Positions 28,206-38,900 of a stretch of 61,282 nt of DNA are shown piece after piece. Source of the DNA: Chroogloeocystis siderophila 5.2 s.c.1 (lineage in GTDB: Bacteria; Cyanobacteriota; Cyanobacteriia; Cyanobacteriales; Chroococcidiopsidaceae). The stretch is taken from NCBI RefSeq assembly GCF_001904655.1, contig NZ_MRCC01000022.1, forward strand, positions 1 to 61,282, read 5' to 3'. Within the stretch, counting starts at the first letter, position 1. The number at the start of each line of letters is the position of its first letter. Below the pieces are notes generated by a model that searched no databases, was not told the DNA's origin, and was given only the letters and a program-made list of their open reading frames with translations. A program made the position numbers and the translations under genes.

Positions 28206-28931
28206 ATGAGCTTTTCGACCGAATCTCAGACGCAGACTGATAGTTTTGATTTAGATCAACTTAACCAGAGATTTGACACTGCTCATCCAAGAGAGATTTT
28301 AGCTTGGTGCGTTGAGCATATTGTAAAGGGACTAGTGCAAACGAGTGCCTTTAATGTTGATGATATGGTCATCACTGATATCTTATACCGCGACCTCAAG
28401 TACGCAGTTCCAGTCATTTTTCTCGACACGTTACATCACTTTCCCCAATCATTAGAATTTGTTGCCAAAGCGAAGGAAACGTATAACCTTGACTTGCGCA
28501 TCTATAAAACTCCTGATGTAAACACGCGGGAAGCATTTGCCGCTAAATATGGTGAAGCCTTGTGGAACAAGGATATCGAGAAATTTCACCACGTCACAAA
28601 AATTGAACCTTTGCAGCGTGGTTTAGAAGAACTCAACACCGTTGCTTGGATTACGGGGCGACGTCGCGACCAAGCTGTGACCCGTGCCGATATGCCAGTA
28701 TTTGAATTAGATGCCCAACAGCGTCTTAAGGTGAATCCTTTGGCAAGTTGGATGCGTAAAGACTCCTGGAATTATGTTTTCCAACACAATGTCATTTACA
28801 ACCCACTCCACGACCAGGGTTATCCCAGCATCGGCGACGAACCAATCACCACCCCCGTCGCTGAAGGCGAAGACGAACGCGCAGGACGCTGGCGCGGTAT
28901 GGGTAAAACTGAATGCGGAATTCATATTTAG
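28206..28931 (+). CDS. cysH: phosphoadenylyl-sulfate reductase
   Basis: The enzyme reduces PAPS to sulfite using thioredoxin or glutaredoxin in assimilatory sulfate reduction. The 241-residue product shows FLDTLHHFPQSLEF (PP-loop region), the ITGRRRDQAVTRADM segment and the C-terminal catalytic ECGIH. The extra CC and CxxC cysteines that bind an iron-sulfur cluster in APS reductases are absent, which indicates the PAPS-specific type. It is followed 36 bp later by the SbcD-like gene on the same strand. Confidence 0.95.
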   Translation: MSFSTESQTQTDSFDLDQLNQRFDTAHPREILAWCVEHIVKGLVQTSAFNVDDMVITDILYRDLKYAVPVIFLDTLHHFPQSLEFVAKAKETYNLDLRIYKTPDVNTREAFAAKYGEALWNKDIEKFHHVTKIEPLQRGLEELNTVAWITGRRRDQAVTRADMPVFELDAQQRLKVNPLASWMRKDSWNYVFQHNVIYNPLHDQGYPSIGDEPITTPVAEGEDERAGRWRGMGKTECGIHI

Positions 28932-28967
28932 TAAGTGATTAGCAATTAGTAGTTAGCTATTAGCGAA

Positions 28968-30287
28968 ATGATTAAAATCCTCCACCTATCCGATATTCAT
29001 ATGGGCAGTAGCTTCTCCCACGGACGCATTGACCCTCAAACAGGAACTAACACACGACTAGAGGATTTTGTCAAGACTTTGGCGCGGTGTATTGACCGTG
29101 CGATATCAGAACCCGTTGACCTTGTTGTTTTTGGTGGCGATGCGTTTCCTGATGCAACCCCACCACCGTTTGTCCAAGAAAAATTTGCGAGTCAGTTTCG
29201 CCGCTTGGTCGATGCGCAAATTCCCACAGTTTTATTAGTTGGTAATCACGACCAACACTCGCAAGGACAAGGCGGGGCGAGTTTGTGTATTTATCGAACT
29301 TTGGGTGTACCAGGATTTATTGTGGGCGATCGCCTCATGACGCACCACATCCAAACGCGCAATGGTTCGATTCAAGTCATCTCGCTACCGTGGCTAACGC
29401 GTTCAACGCTGCTAACACGCCCCGAAACCGAAGGACTGTCTTTAGCTGAAGTCAATCAGTTACTCATTGATCGCCTGCGTGTCGCCCTCGAAGGTGAAAT
29501 TCGTAGCCTTAACCCAGAAGTCCCAACGGTGTTATTGGGGCATCTCATGGTTGATAATGCTTCCTACGGTGCTGAACGCTTTTTAGCGGTTGGTAAAGGC
29601 TTCACAGTACCACTATCCTTGCTGGCGCGTCCTTGTTTTGATTACGTCGCGCTAGGACACGTCCACCGCCATCAAAATTTGAATAAATCAAACGATCCGC
29701 CAATTATTTACCCAGGAAGTATCGAACGTGTCGATTTTAGCGAGGAAAAAGAAGATAAAGGCTATGTAATCGTCGAAATCGAACGTGGTAAAGTGCAGTG
29801 GGAATTTTGTCCTTTACCCGTGCGTACATTCTGCACAATTGATGTTGATGTGTCGAATGCTGCTGATCCGCAAGCAAAAATATTAAAGGCGATCGCCCAA
29901 AAAAATATTAATGATGCTGTTGTACGTCTTATTTATAAACTCCGTTCTGAGCAACTAGACCAAATTGATACAGCACTGCTGCATCAAACATTAAGCCCAG
30001 CGCATACTTATACCATTCAACCCGAATTAATTAGCCAACTCGCACGTCCACGCGTACCCGAACTAGGAACAAGTAACGCGATTGATCCTCTAGAAGCTCT
30101 AAGAACTTATTTAAACAATCGAGAAGACCTCAAAGATATCTCAGCCCCAATGTTAGAAGCTGCACACAAGCTATTAGCGGGTGATAATGAAGAATGGTTC
30201 AACCTAGATCCAAACAACACAGACAACAAAGCTGCTAGTAGTCAAGAAGCTATAAACCTTACAGATCGTCAACTGCGCTTACTTTAA
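28968..30287 (+). CDS. sbcD: SbcD-like DNA double-strand break repair metallophosphoesterase
   Basis: The 439-residue protein has the Mre11/SbcD metal motifs in order: HLSDIHMGSSF (residues 5-15), GGDAFPD (near 56), VGNHDQHS (near 90), LLGHLMVDN (near 188) and ALGHVHRHQ (near 224). The last 150 residues match the capping region poorly and have an acidic tail. SbcD works as nuclease subunit with the SbcC ATPase in end processing of DNA. No sbcC is in the window, so it may function alone or with a distant partner. Confidence 0.85.
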   Translation: MIKILHLSDIHMGSSFSHGRIDPQTGTNTRLEDFVKTLARCIDRAISEPVDLVVFGGDAFPDATPPPFVQEKFASQFRRLVDAQIPTVLLVGNHDQHSQGQGGASLCIYRTLGVPGFIVGDRLMTHHIQTRNGSIQVISLPWLTRSTLLTRPETEGLSLAEVNQLLIDRLRVALEGEIRSLNPEVPTVLLGHLMVDNASYGAERFLAVGKGFTVPLSLLARPCFDYVALGHVHRHQNLNKSNDPPIIYPGSIERVDFSEEKEDKGYVIVEIERGKVQWEFCPLPVRTFCTIDVDVSNAADPQAKILKAIAQKNINDAVVRLIYKLRSEQLDQIDTALLHQTLSPAHTYTIQPELISQLARPRVPELGTSNAIDPLEALRTYLNNREDLKDISAPMLEAAHKLLAGDNEEWFNLDPNNTDNKAASSQEAINLTDRQLRLL

Positions 30288-31025
30288 AGAAGACCTAACG
30301 GGTTGCTCAATACTTAGTTGCTATATTGGACTAGCGATTCGCTGGCGTTCGATGAAAAATTCTATTATTGATTAACTTAATTACTAGTGACTAAGTGCCA
30401 AAGTTATAGACGTTACTATTTAGTATTAAGCTATCTAAGATCAAAACTTAAAAGCGAAAAATTCAGTAATTATTCTTTATTTTCGCTAGGCGATTGAGAC
30501 GCCGCTGCGCTTCAATCTGAGAATTATTAGCACTAAATAATTGGTAATTAACTACGCACTTTTTTCGTTAAAATCTCAACACTAAATGCTTATCGATTAC
30601 CTCTTTTGAATTACCCAACCAAGAAAAGTGTAACTCCCAATACTTTTGTAGAATTAGACAATTCTTAGGCAGTTGAAATGCGAATCTGATTTTTCAGCAT
30701 AATTACGGATGTGCTAGGAATTTATGGCTTTTATAAGTAGATAAGATGCGAAATTTTACAGATGAAGCTGTACGCAGCATCGTAGACAACACTCAACTTT
30801 ATTGGTTTTAAGCTCTCTATATTGTCAGCGATCGCCAACCTTCTGTGAAAACTAGTAGGTTTTACTTAAAATATACCAATCATACTACTAAAAACTACCG
30901 GCACTTATCTAAAAAAAAGAATTTGATCAATCAATGCTTCAGACAAGATAATGTAAACAGCTAATAATTGTAGTGAACTATGTTACTTAAACAAAGTATA
31001 ATTTATTACTAGTTTTATTAAATAT
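30288..31025. other. long AT-rich intergenic region upstream of the signalling operon
   Basis: This 738-bp stretch contains no supported gene. It has AT-rich tracts, and no frame has a plausible ribosome binding site with protein-like composition. It presumably carries the promoter and a leader for the sensor kinase at 31026. I saw no recognisable hairpin or riboswitch core. Confidence 0.4.
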
Positions 31026-33800
31026 ATGAGGGTGCCGAAACCAAACCTATTGCTGAAAATACCTAATAGTAAGGCGCACGAGTCGCGTGGAGTTACATTA
31101 CATCGATTGCTTATTGTGCCTTTTATACTACAAATTTTTACAGTTGTAGGAGTGGTAGGATATTTCTCGCTGCGTAACGGACAACAAGCAGTCAACGACT
31201 TGGCGTATCAGTTGATGGATAAAGTCAATCGTCTTGTGACGCAGCATCTTGATAGCTATCTATCAACTCCTCAGCAAATTAATCAGCTGAATATTGATGC
31301 CATTCAACTCGGAATATTAGACTTACAAAACTTTGACACAGCAGGGCATTATCTGTGGAAACAGATGCAAGTGTATGATGTGAGCTACATAGGTTATGCT
31401 CTCACCACAGGGGAACTGGTTGCATCTGGGCGGTATTTAGATGGTAGAGGCGTGACGATTGATGAGCTTTCGTCGCGTACTCAAGGAAAAGCATACACTT
31501 ACGCAACGGATAATCAGGGCGATCGCACGCGAGTTTTAAGAGTTTATGACAACTATCAACCGTTGACAGAATCTTGGTATACGTATGCAGTAAAAGCCGG
31601 AAAACCCGTGTGGAGTCCAGTATATACCTGGAACGATCCGGCAGGTCACTTGTTGATTACGGCAAGTCATCCTATTTACAATCAAAATAACAAACTTATT
31701 GGTGTGTTTGGAGCAGATTTTTTACTAACTAAAATTAGTCATTTTCTTCGTAGTTTAGATATCAGTCCTTCCGCCAAAATTTTTATTATTGAACATGATG
31801 GCAAGTTGATTGCTAGTTCTAGTACAGAAAAACCCTTTACACTGCTTCAAGGCAAAGCTCAAAGACTTAATGTTTTACAAAGTCAAGATGCCTTAATCCA
31901 AACTACAGCAAAGTATTTATACAATGAATTTAGCAGCTTTGCCACAATTAATATTAGCCAAGAACTAAGTTTTCAGCACGATAATGAACGTCATTTTGTT
32001 CGTGTAACACCGTGGAAAGACACACTTGGACTTGATTGGTTAGTGGTGGTTGTCGTGCCTGAATCTGACTTCATGGCACAAATTAATGAAAATACAAAAA
32101 TCACAATTATTTTCTGCTTCTCGGCAATGCTACTGGCTACGCTTTTAGGAATGTTGACCTCGCGATGGATTACCCAGCCAATTCGAGAACTCAGTGCAGC
32201 TAGCAAAGCGATCGCCTATGGAGATTTAGACCAAAAAGTTGAGATTAAAGGAGTCAGAGAACTGGATGTCTTATCGCAGTCATTTAATCGGATGGCATTA
32301 CAACTTAAAGAATCCTTTGAACAGCTAGAAACAAGAGTAGAAAAACGCACAGCCCAACTCAACGAAGCTAAACAAGCTGCCGAAGCTGCGAATCGTGCTA
32401 AAAGTGAATTTCTTGCTAACATGAGTCATGAATTGCGTACTCCTTTAAATGCAGTTCTTGGGTTTACAACATTGATGAATCAAGACGCCTCCCTCACCGC
32501 TGAACAACGAGAAAATCTAAAAATTATTAATCGCAGTGGCGAACACTTGCTGACATTAATTAATGACGTTCTTGATATGGCAAAAATTGAGGCAGGTCGT
32601 ATGACATTAAATAAAAAAAACTTTGACCTATATAGCCTTTTAGATACAATTGAAGAAATGTTCTCCTGCAAAGCTCAGTTAAAAGGCTTACAGCTACAAA
32701 TTGAGCATACCGTAGAAGTCCCTCGCTACATTAATTCAGACGAAATCAAATTACGCCAGATTCTCATTAATCTTGTCGGTAATGCGATTAAATTTACGCA
32801 AGAAGGTCATGTGTTTTTGCGTGTAACAACCGTAGAGAATCAAGATACAATACCAAAGCTCACTCCACAAACAACACTACATTTTGAGGTAGAAGACACT
32901 GGAGTAGGAATCGCAGCACATGAAACCGAAATGCTATTTAAACCTTTTGTGCAAACAGAAACGGGACGAAAATCCGAACAAGGAACAGGGTTAGGTTTAG
33001 CGATCACGCACAAATTTATTCAACTGATGGAAGGAGCAATTACGCTTAGTAGCCAGTTAGGAAAAGGCACAATTTTTCAGTTCAATATTCCTGTTGAACT
33101 TGCTGAAGCTACATCACAGGAAACTGAGACTCAACGCGTTATTGGTTTAGAGCCAGGACAACCACAGTATCGGATTTTAGTCGTTGACGATCACTTAGCG
33201 ATGCGCCGCATTCTGAAACAAACGCTAACTAACATTGGGTTTGAGGTACGCGAAGCTGAAAATGGTCAAGACGCGATCGCGCTGTGGAACATCTGGGAAC
33301 CACACTTCATCTTGATGGATATGCGGATGCCGATTGTCGATGGCTATGAAGCAACTCAATATATTAAATCCCAACCAAAAGGTCAATCAACAATTATTGT
33401 TGCTTTCACGGCTAGTGCGTTTGAGCAAGAACGAGCAACTGTCTTAGCAACAGGTTGCGATGATTTTATTCGTAAGCCGTTTCGCGAAGAAGTCATTTGG
33501 GAAAAGCTCAAGCAACATCTTGGTGTCCGTTATATTTATGAAAATCCACGTTCAATTCGCGAAACGCTGCAAGAAATAGCCCCAGGTTACGCGCTTAATG
33601 CTGATAACCTCAACGTTATGCCGACCGCGTGGATTGCGCAACTGCACAATGCTGCGGCGAAACTTGACGCCGAAACTATAGCTCAACTGATTACAGAAAT
33701 TCCTACAGATTATGCGTTTCTCGCCCAAGCATTGCAACAAAAAGTAAATAACTTTGACTTTGATCAAATTATCGACTTAGCTCAGCCATCCTCGTTATGA
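31026..33800 (+). CDS. membrane hybrid sensor histidine kinase (dCache-HAMP-HisKA-HATPase-REC)
   Basis: This 924-residue protein has a transmembrane helix at about 27-47, a periplasmic dCache-like sensor (about 50-340, with SYIGYALTTGELVASGRYLDG and LIGVFGADFLLTKISHFL), and a second helix at about 350-372. A HAMP domain and a coiled coil follow (373-455). HisKA has FLANMSHELRTPLNAVLGF (His468). The ATPase has DTGVGIAAH and GTGLGLAI. A C-terminal receiver has the phospho-Asp in LMDMRMP (Asp765), and about 100 residues follow it. It senses an extracellular ligand and passes phosphate internally. The stop overlaps the start of the next gene by four bases, so its output is probably the GGDEF-EAL protein. 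Confidence 0.93.
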   Translation: MRVPKPNLLLKIPNSKAHESRGVTLHRLLIVPFILQIFTVVGVVGYFSLRNGQQAVNDLAYQLMDKVNRLVTQHLDSYLSTPQQINQLNIDAIQLGILDLQNFDTAGHYLWKQMQVYDVSYIGYALTTGELVASGRYLDGRGVTIDELSSRTQGKAYTYATDNQGDRTRVLRVYDNYQPLTESWYTYAVKAGKPVWSPVYTWNDPAGHLLITASHPIYNQNNKLIGVFGADFLLTKISHFLRSLDISPSAKIFIIEHDGKLIASSSTEKPFTLLQGKAQRLNVLQSQDALIQTTAKYLYNEFSSFATINISQELSFQHDNERHFVRVTPWKDTLGLDWLVVVVVPESDFMAQINENTKITIIFCFSAMLLATLLGMLTSRWITQPIRELSAASKAIAYGDLDQKVEIKGVRELDVLSQSFNRMALQLKESFEQLETRVEKRTAQLNEAKQAAEAANRAKSEFLANMSHELRTPLNAVLGFTTLMNQDASLTAEQRENLKIINRSGEHLLTLINDVLDMAKIEAGRMTLNKKNFDLYSLLDTIEEMFSCKAQLKGLQLQIEHTVEVPRYINSDEIKLRQILINLVGNAIKFTQEGHVFLRVTTVENQDTIPKLTPQTTLHFEVEDTGVGIAAHETEMLFKPFVQTETGRKSEQGTGLGLAITHKFIQLMEGAITLSSQLGKGTIFQFNIPVELAEATSQETETQRVIGLEPGQPQYRILVVDDHLAMRRILKQTLTNIGFEVREAENGQDAIALWNIWEPHFILMDMRMPIVDGYEATQYIKSQPKGQSTIIVAFTASAFEQERATVLATGCDDFIRKPFREEVIWEKLKQHLGVRYIYENPRSIRETLQEIAPGYALNADNLNVMPTAWIAQLHNAAAKLDAETIAQLITEIPTDYAFLAQALQQKVNNFDFDQIIDLAQPSSL

Positions 33801-36040
33801 ATAGCTCTCCCCTTGATGCACCACGCACAATTTTAATCGTTGACGATGTTCCTGAAAACCTGCGCGTCTTGTCCAAAACTTTGTTAGGACAAGGCTATCA
33901 AGTCCGCTGTGCGAAGAATGGTGCTATGGCATTGATGGGAGCTAATACCGCCCCACCCGATGTGATTCTCCTCGATATTAAAATGCCCGATCTTGATGGC
34001 TACGAAGTTTGTCGTCGCCTGAAAGCTTCGCCCACAACGCACGATATTCCAGTGGTTTTCTTGAGTGCTTCGGATGATGTTCTTGATAAAGTCAAAGCTT
34101 TTGAAGTTGGCGGAGTAGATTACATTACGAAACCATTTGAGATTGCAGAAGTTTTAGCCCGCGTTCAAAGTCAGATTGCGCTGCGAAGTGCCAAAGCAGA
34201 AATTTCTCAACTCAATACCCAACTAGAACAACGTATTCAACAGCGTACAGTACAGCTACAAGCAGCTAACCAACAGCTACAACGCGAAATCAAAGAACGC
34301 AAACTTGCAGAAAAACGGCTACAAGAAAGTGAAGAACGACTTGAAAGTATTTTAAATTCCCTAGAAGAAGTTGTGTGGTCAGTTTGTCCAAAAACCCGCA
34401 AGCTTTTTTATCTCAATTCGGCTGCGCAAAAAGTTTATGGTCGTCCTGTTGCTGAATTTTTTGAGAATCCCAATTTGTGGTTAGAAGCGGTGCATCCAGA
34501 AGATCGCCGCAAAGTTGAGCGATCGCATCAAATGCTACTTCAACAAGGCAGTGCTGAGTTAGAGTACCGCATTTTACAACCTGACGGCACGCTACGATGG
34601 GTGAGTACTCGTAGCCGCGTTATCTACGAAAATAGTGTTGCTGTTCGCCTCGATGGCATTGTTTACGATATTACACGCCGCAAGCAAGCCGAGGAACAAT
34701 TAGTGTATGATGCCTTACACGATGCGTTAACGAGTTTACCCAATCGCAATTTATTTATGGAACGCTTAGAAAGCGCCTTACACCGCGCCAAGCGAAATTC
34801 TAATTATTTATTTGCAGTACTTTTTATCGACTTAGATCGCTTTAAGGTTGTTAATGATAGCTTAGGTCATACTTTAGGCGATCAATTATTATGTGCGATC
34901 GCCGATCTTCTTCAACAATGCTTACGCTCTACTGATACAATTGCTCGGTTTGGTGGTGATGAATTTACAATTCTCCTCGACGATATCAAAGATATCACAG
35001 ATGCGATCCGCATTGCTGAGCGACTCCAAGCACAACTTACCGCACCATTCCAACTTGAAAACCACACAATATTTTCGAGTGCAAGTATCGGAATTGCCCT
35101 CTCTTCGCCAAGCTATCTTGAAGCACAAGATTTACTCCGCGATGCTGATATCGCTATGTATCAAGCTAAAGAACAAGGTAAGGCACGATACGCAATCTTT
35201 GACCAAGAAATGTATCAAAAAACTCTAAAACTCTTACGCTTAGAAAGCGATCTACGACAAGCGTTAGAACGTCAGGAGTTTTGCCTCCACTACCAACCAA
35301 TCATTTCGTTAACGACAGGTAAATTAACAGGTTTTGAAGCATTAATTCGGTGGCGACATCCTCAAAGCGGGTTAATTTCCCCCACAAAGTTTATTTCTGT
35401 CGCTGAAGATATTGGCTTGATTGTGACTATCGGCGAGTGGGTGCTACAAGAAGCTTGTCGTCAGCTTCACGTTTGGCAAGCACAATTTCCGCATTTGATG
35501 CCGCTGAAATTAAGTGTTAATATCGCTGGACAACAAATTAGAGAACCGAATTTTATTCACCAAATCGATCGAGTTTTAACTGAAACTGGATTGGATGGCA
35601 GTTACTTACAATTAGAAATTACTGAAAGTACACTGATTGAGTATGCACAAGAAACTGTTCGGACTTTACTAGAAATTAGGTCGCGACGAATTCAGTTAAG
35701 TATTGATGATTTTGGTCAAGGTTATTCATCTTTAAGCTATTTACATCGATTTCCGATAAATAGTTTGAAAATAGATCGCTCTTTTGTGAGTGGAATGCAT
35801 TCCAATGGTGAAAACTATGAAATTGTCCGCACAATTACGACGCTTGCGCATATTTTAGGAATGAATGTAGTCGCAGAAGGTGTGGAAACACCTGAACAAT
35901 TTTCAGTACTAAGAACTTTAGGCTGTGAATTTGGTCAAGGATATCTCTTCGCAAGATCTTTGAATTGCGCCTCAGCTACTGCTTTAATGGCTAATAACCC
36001 TCAATGGTTAGAATTGACTGAGCTAAACCAGCCTTTGTAA
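33797..36040 (+). CDS. response regulator with PAS, GGDEF and EAL domains (c-di-GMP turnover)
   Basis: This 747-residue protein has a receiver domain at about 10-130 (LIVDDVPENLR, phospho-Asp in LLDIKMP), a coiled coil, a PAS/PAC domain (about 180-300), a diguanylate cyclase domain with an intact GGDEF (386-390), and a phosphodiesterase domain with EAL (514-516), DDFGQGYSSL and VVAEGVET. Both enzymatic signatures look complete, so it could make or degrade cyclic di-GMP, and the balance cannot be inferred. It is translationally coupled with the preceding hybrid kinase (ATGA). Confidence 0.95.
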   Translation: MNSSPLDAPRTILIVDDVPENLRVLSKTLLGQGYQVRCAKNGAMALMGANTAPPDVILLDIKMPDLDGYEVCRRLKASPTTHDIPVVFLSASDDVLDKVKAFEVGGVDYITKPFEIAEVLARVQSQIALRSAKAEISQLNTQLEQRIQQRTVQLQAANQQLQREIKERKLAEKRLQESEERLESILNSLEEVVWSVCPKTRKLFYLNSAAQKVYGRPVAEFFENPNLWLEAVHPEDRRKVERSHQMLLQQGSAELEYRILQPDGTLRWVSTRSRVIYENSVAVRLDGIVYDITRRKQAEEQLVYDALHDALTSLPNRNLFMERLESALHRAKRNSNYLFAVLFIDLDRFKVVNDSLGHTLGDQLLCAIADLLQQCLRSTDTIARFGGDEFTILLDDIKDITDAIRIAERLQAQLTAPFQLENHTIFSSASIGIALSSPSYLEAQDLLRDADIAMYQAKEQGKARYAIFDQEMYQKTLKLLRLESDLRQALERQEFCLHYQPIISLTTGKLTGFEALIRWRHPQSGLISPTKFISVAEDIGLIVTIGEWVLQEACRQLHVWQAQFPHLMPLKLSVNIAGQQIREPNFIHQIDRVLTETGLDGSYLQLEITESTLIEYAQETVRTLLEIRSRRIQLSIDDFGQGYSSLSYLHRFPINSLKIDRSFVSGMHSNGENYEIVRTITTLAHILGMNVVAEGVETPEQFSVLRTLGCEFGQGYLFARSLNCASATALMANNPQWLELTELNQPL

Positions 36041-36077
36041 ATAGTGCTAAATATAACATCTTCAGTTTTGCAAGATC

Positions 36078-36299
36078 TTAATCTTCAGAATTATTGTCAT
36101 CTTTTGATTGAATAATATTTTGGGAATACTCGTTCTTTAGAAGAAATTTACTAATCCTAAATATTTGTTTCAATAAAAATAAAGGTAGGATAACAATCAA
36201 GCCTAATAGGCTAATGCAAGCAAGAGTAAATAAATAGAATACACGCTCAAATGTGTTGTAGCTATCTACATTTTTTTTATTATGCTCTGTGTGTTTCAT
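36078..36299 (-). CDS. small single-pass membrane protein, unknown
   Basis: This 73-residue frame has a hydrophilic N-terminus, one hydrophobic segment (FYLFTLACISLLGLIVILPL, residues about 22-41) and a charged, acidic tail. I do not recognise it. No clear Shine-Dalgarno precedes the ATG and base composition is AT-rich, so expression is uncertain. It is convergent with the GGDEF-EAL gene. Confidence 0.35.
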   Translation of the reverse strand: MKHTEHNKKNVDSYNTFERVFYLFTLACISLLGLIVILPLFLLKQIFRISKFLLKNEYSQNIIQSKDDNNSED

Positions 36300-36512
36300 T
36301 TAGGGAATTATGTTCTAGATAGTTAGGAGTATTGTTAAGGATGCAAGCCGGTTGTGAAATACTTGAAAAGTAGAAACTAAAAACAAAATCATCGATTAGC
36401 TTTAATCAAGTTCTGTTTTAACAAAAAAATATAAAAAATAGATTGAATCTAAAAGCGTAACCAAAGAATTAATTTTAAATTAAAGCAACTAAGAGTTAAA
36501 ATATTTGGCGAG

Positions 36513-38579
36513 TTGCTTGTCGTATACACTGTGCTAAATCGCTCTAATACAAAATCGTCTCATCGTTCCCAGCGTCTACCAACTCAGCGCTGGCAAATTT
36601 ATTCGGAACAAACGGAACTCGCCCAGAAACTGGCTGAGGCTACTCAACTATCGCCGATTGTCGGTCAATTACTGACTAATCGTGGTATAGAAACACTCGA
36701 ACAAGCACAAGCATTTCTAGAACCCGAATCGCAAATCCTTCCTTCCCCCTTAGAGGAATTTTCCGATCTGGCGTTGAGTGTTGAGTTGTTGCACAGTGCG
36801 ATCGCACATCAGCAAAAAATCGCAATTTGTGGCGACTACGACGCCGATGGGATGACTAGTACTGCGTTATTACTGCGATCGCTACGCTGGTTGGGTGCAA
36901 ACGTTGATTACGCGATTCCTAGCCGGATGCACGAAGGCTATGGCATCAATCAGCGTATTGTCGAAGAGTTCAAGCGCGAAGGCGTAGAGTTAATTCTCAC
37001 AGTTGATAACGGGATTTCCGCCTTCGATGCGATCGCCAAAGCTAGAGAACTCGATCTCAAAGTGATTGTCACCGATCATCACGACATCCCGCAACAACTA
37101 CCCCCAGCTAACGCGATCCTTAACCCTAAACTCATTCCAGAATCCTCCCCGTATCGCGGACTTGCAGGCGTGGGAGTAGCATATATTCTGGCTGTCTCGC
37201 TGGCACAAAAATTAGGACAAATCGCTGGATTAGTCAAACCTCTGCTTGAGTTATTTACCCTCGGTACAATCGCAGATCTCGCGCCCTTAACCGGTGTTAA
37301 TCGTCGCTGGGTAAAGCGTGGCTTACGGTTACTTCCGCAATCACAACTAGCCGGAGTGCAAGCTTTAATTCAAGTTGCAGGCGTACAAAATAACACGAAT
37401 AGCGCCGTCAATGCAAAATCGCTTAAGCCTGATGATATCGGTTTTCGTCTAGGTCCAAGAATTAATGCTGTAGGGCGCATCGCCGATCCGCAAATTGTCA
37501 TTGATTTACTGACAACAGACGATATGGGAATTGCGCTAGAACGCGCGATGCAGTGCGAACAAATTAACCAGCATCGTCAACAATTATGCGAACAAATCGA
37601 ACAAGAAGCGATCGCCTATATTGAACAAAACCAAATCGATTTACTAGAAGAACGCGTTTTAGTCGTTGTGCAAGCTGATTGGCATCATGGTGTTATCGGG
37701 ATCGTTGCATCGCGCTTAGTCGAACGCTACGGTGTTCCTGTTTTTATTGGTACGTATGAAGACGAACATCATATTCGTGGTTCCGCGCGAGGAATTCCCG
37801 AATTTCATGTTTTTGCCGCTTTAGAGTTTTGTCAAAGCTTATTAGGTAAATTTGGCGGACACAAAGCTGCTGGGGGCTTTTCGTTACCGGTGGAAAACTT
37901 AACCGCGCTGCGATCGCGGTTGCGGGAATTTGCGCATCAATGCTTGCAAGTCGAACATCTCAAGCCACTAATTAAAATCGATGCACAAGTACACTTCAGT
38001 CAAATTGATCGTCAATTATACAAGCAATTAGACGCGCTGCATCCTTGCGGAATTGATAACCCTAATCCGCTATTTTGGACAGCAAATGTCGAGGTGATCG
38101 AACAGCGAATTGTCGGTAAAGGACATATCAAACTGAAACTAGCACACAATGAAGGTACGCAACGATTTGAGGTGAATGCGATCGCCTGGAGAAAGGCTGG
38201 CGATTATTTTCCGCTACCACCACGCATCGATATTGCCTACTGCTTGCGCGAAAATACCTGGAACGGTAACACAACAATTGAACTTGAACTAGTTGGCGTG
38301 CGCCTACCAACACAACCCATTAAAATCGCATCGCCATCTTCAAAAGCTGTATTCTATTACAATCAACGCCGTTATATCTGTGGCATATTTGCGAGTAGTT
38401 CAACAGCCGAATTGCGCATAAAAAACGATCAAGGTCAAATATTGGCGATCGCGCAAGGAGATTCCACAGGATTTTTAGGAACTAAGCGCGAAACTGCTCA
38501 ACAAGTTGATATCACGCGATCGCACTTTCACCAATTAGTCATCGCCGCGTATACTGCTTTAAATCAGTTACCTAAGTGA
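36513..38579 (+). CDS. recJ: single-stranded-DNA-specific exonuclease RecJ
   Basis: The protein degrades single-stranded DNA 5' to 3' in recombination and repair. The 688-residue frame contains the DHH motifs GDYDADGMTS (near 104), LTVDNGISA, VTDHHDIP (near 193) and NPKLIP. The DHHA1 part has GGHKAAGGFS (near 450). The frame opens at TTG 36513. A GTG at 36531 is an alternative, and cyanobacterial homologues vary at this end. No good Shine-Dalgarno is seen for either. Confidence 0.93.
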   Translation: MLVVYTVLNRSNTKSSHRSQRLPTQRWQIYSEQTELAQKLAEATQLSPIVGQLLTNRGIETLEQAQAFLEPESQILPSPLEEFSDLALSVELLHSAIAHQQKIAICGDYDADGMTSTALLLRSLRWLGANVDYAIPSRMHEGYGINQRIVEEFKREGVELILTVDNGISAFDAIAKARELDLKVIVTDHHDIPQQLPPANAILNPKLIPESSPYRGLAGVGVAYILAVSLAQKLGQIAGLVKPLLELFTLGTIADLAPLTGVNRRWVKRGLRLLPQSQLAGVQALIQVAGVQNNTNSAVNAKSLKPDDIGFRLGPRINAVGRIADPQIVIDLLTTDDMGIALERAMQCEQINQHRQQLCEQIEQEAIAYIEQNQIDLLEERVLVVVQADWHHGVIGIVASRLVERYGVPVFIGTYEDEHHIRGSARGIPEFHVFAALEFCQSLLGKFGGHKAAGGFSLPVENLTALRSRLREFAHQCLQVEHLKPLIKIDAQVHFSQIDRQLYKQLDALHPCGIDNPNPLFWTANVEVIEQRIVGKGHIKLKLAHNEGTQRFEVNAIAWRKAGDYFPLPPRIDIAYCLRENTWNGNTTIELELVGVRLPTQPIKIASPSSKAVFYYNQRRYICGIFASSSTAELRIKNDQGQILAIAQGDSTGFLGTKRETAQQVDITRSHFHQLVIAAYTALNQLPK

Positions 38580-38900
38580 ATTATTCTGTTGTTAGGTGAC
38601 TTACGTTATTAGAGTTGCGTAAGTTCCCTCTCAAGCAGCATCCATATGGCGTTTGAATTCGACCATCTTTTGATTTGTACTGATGTCGGGGCTGATGAGG
38701 CGGATCGTTTAGCATCATTCGGTTAATTGAAGGCTCGTCTAACACCCATGCTGAGCAAGATACAGCCAATCGCCGTTTTTTCTTCCCTTCCACAACGCCA
38801 TGTTGGAACTGTTATGGATTCACAATTCTGAAGAAGCCAAATCCGAGCCAATTGCTCCCACTTGCCTTTGGGAACGGTGGCGCGATCGCAACAATAGTGC
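38580..38900. other. unassigned stretch between recJ and the acetyltransferase relic
   Basis: Several reading frames on the minus strand cover this interval, but none looks like a known protein. It may be part of the same decayed region as the acetyltransferase relic that follows. I cannot identify it. Confidence 0.3.
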
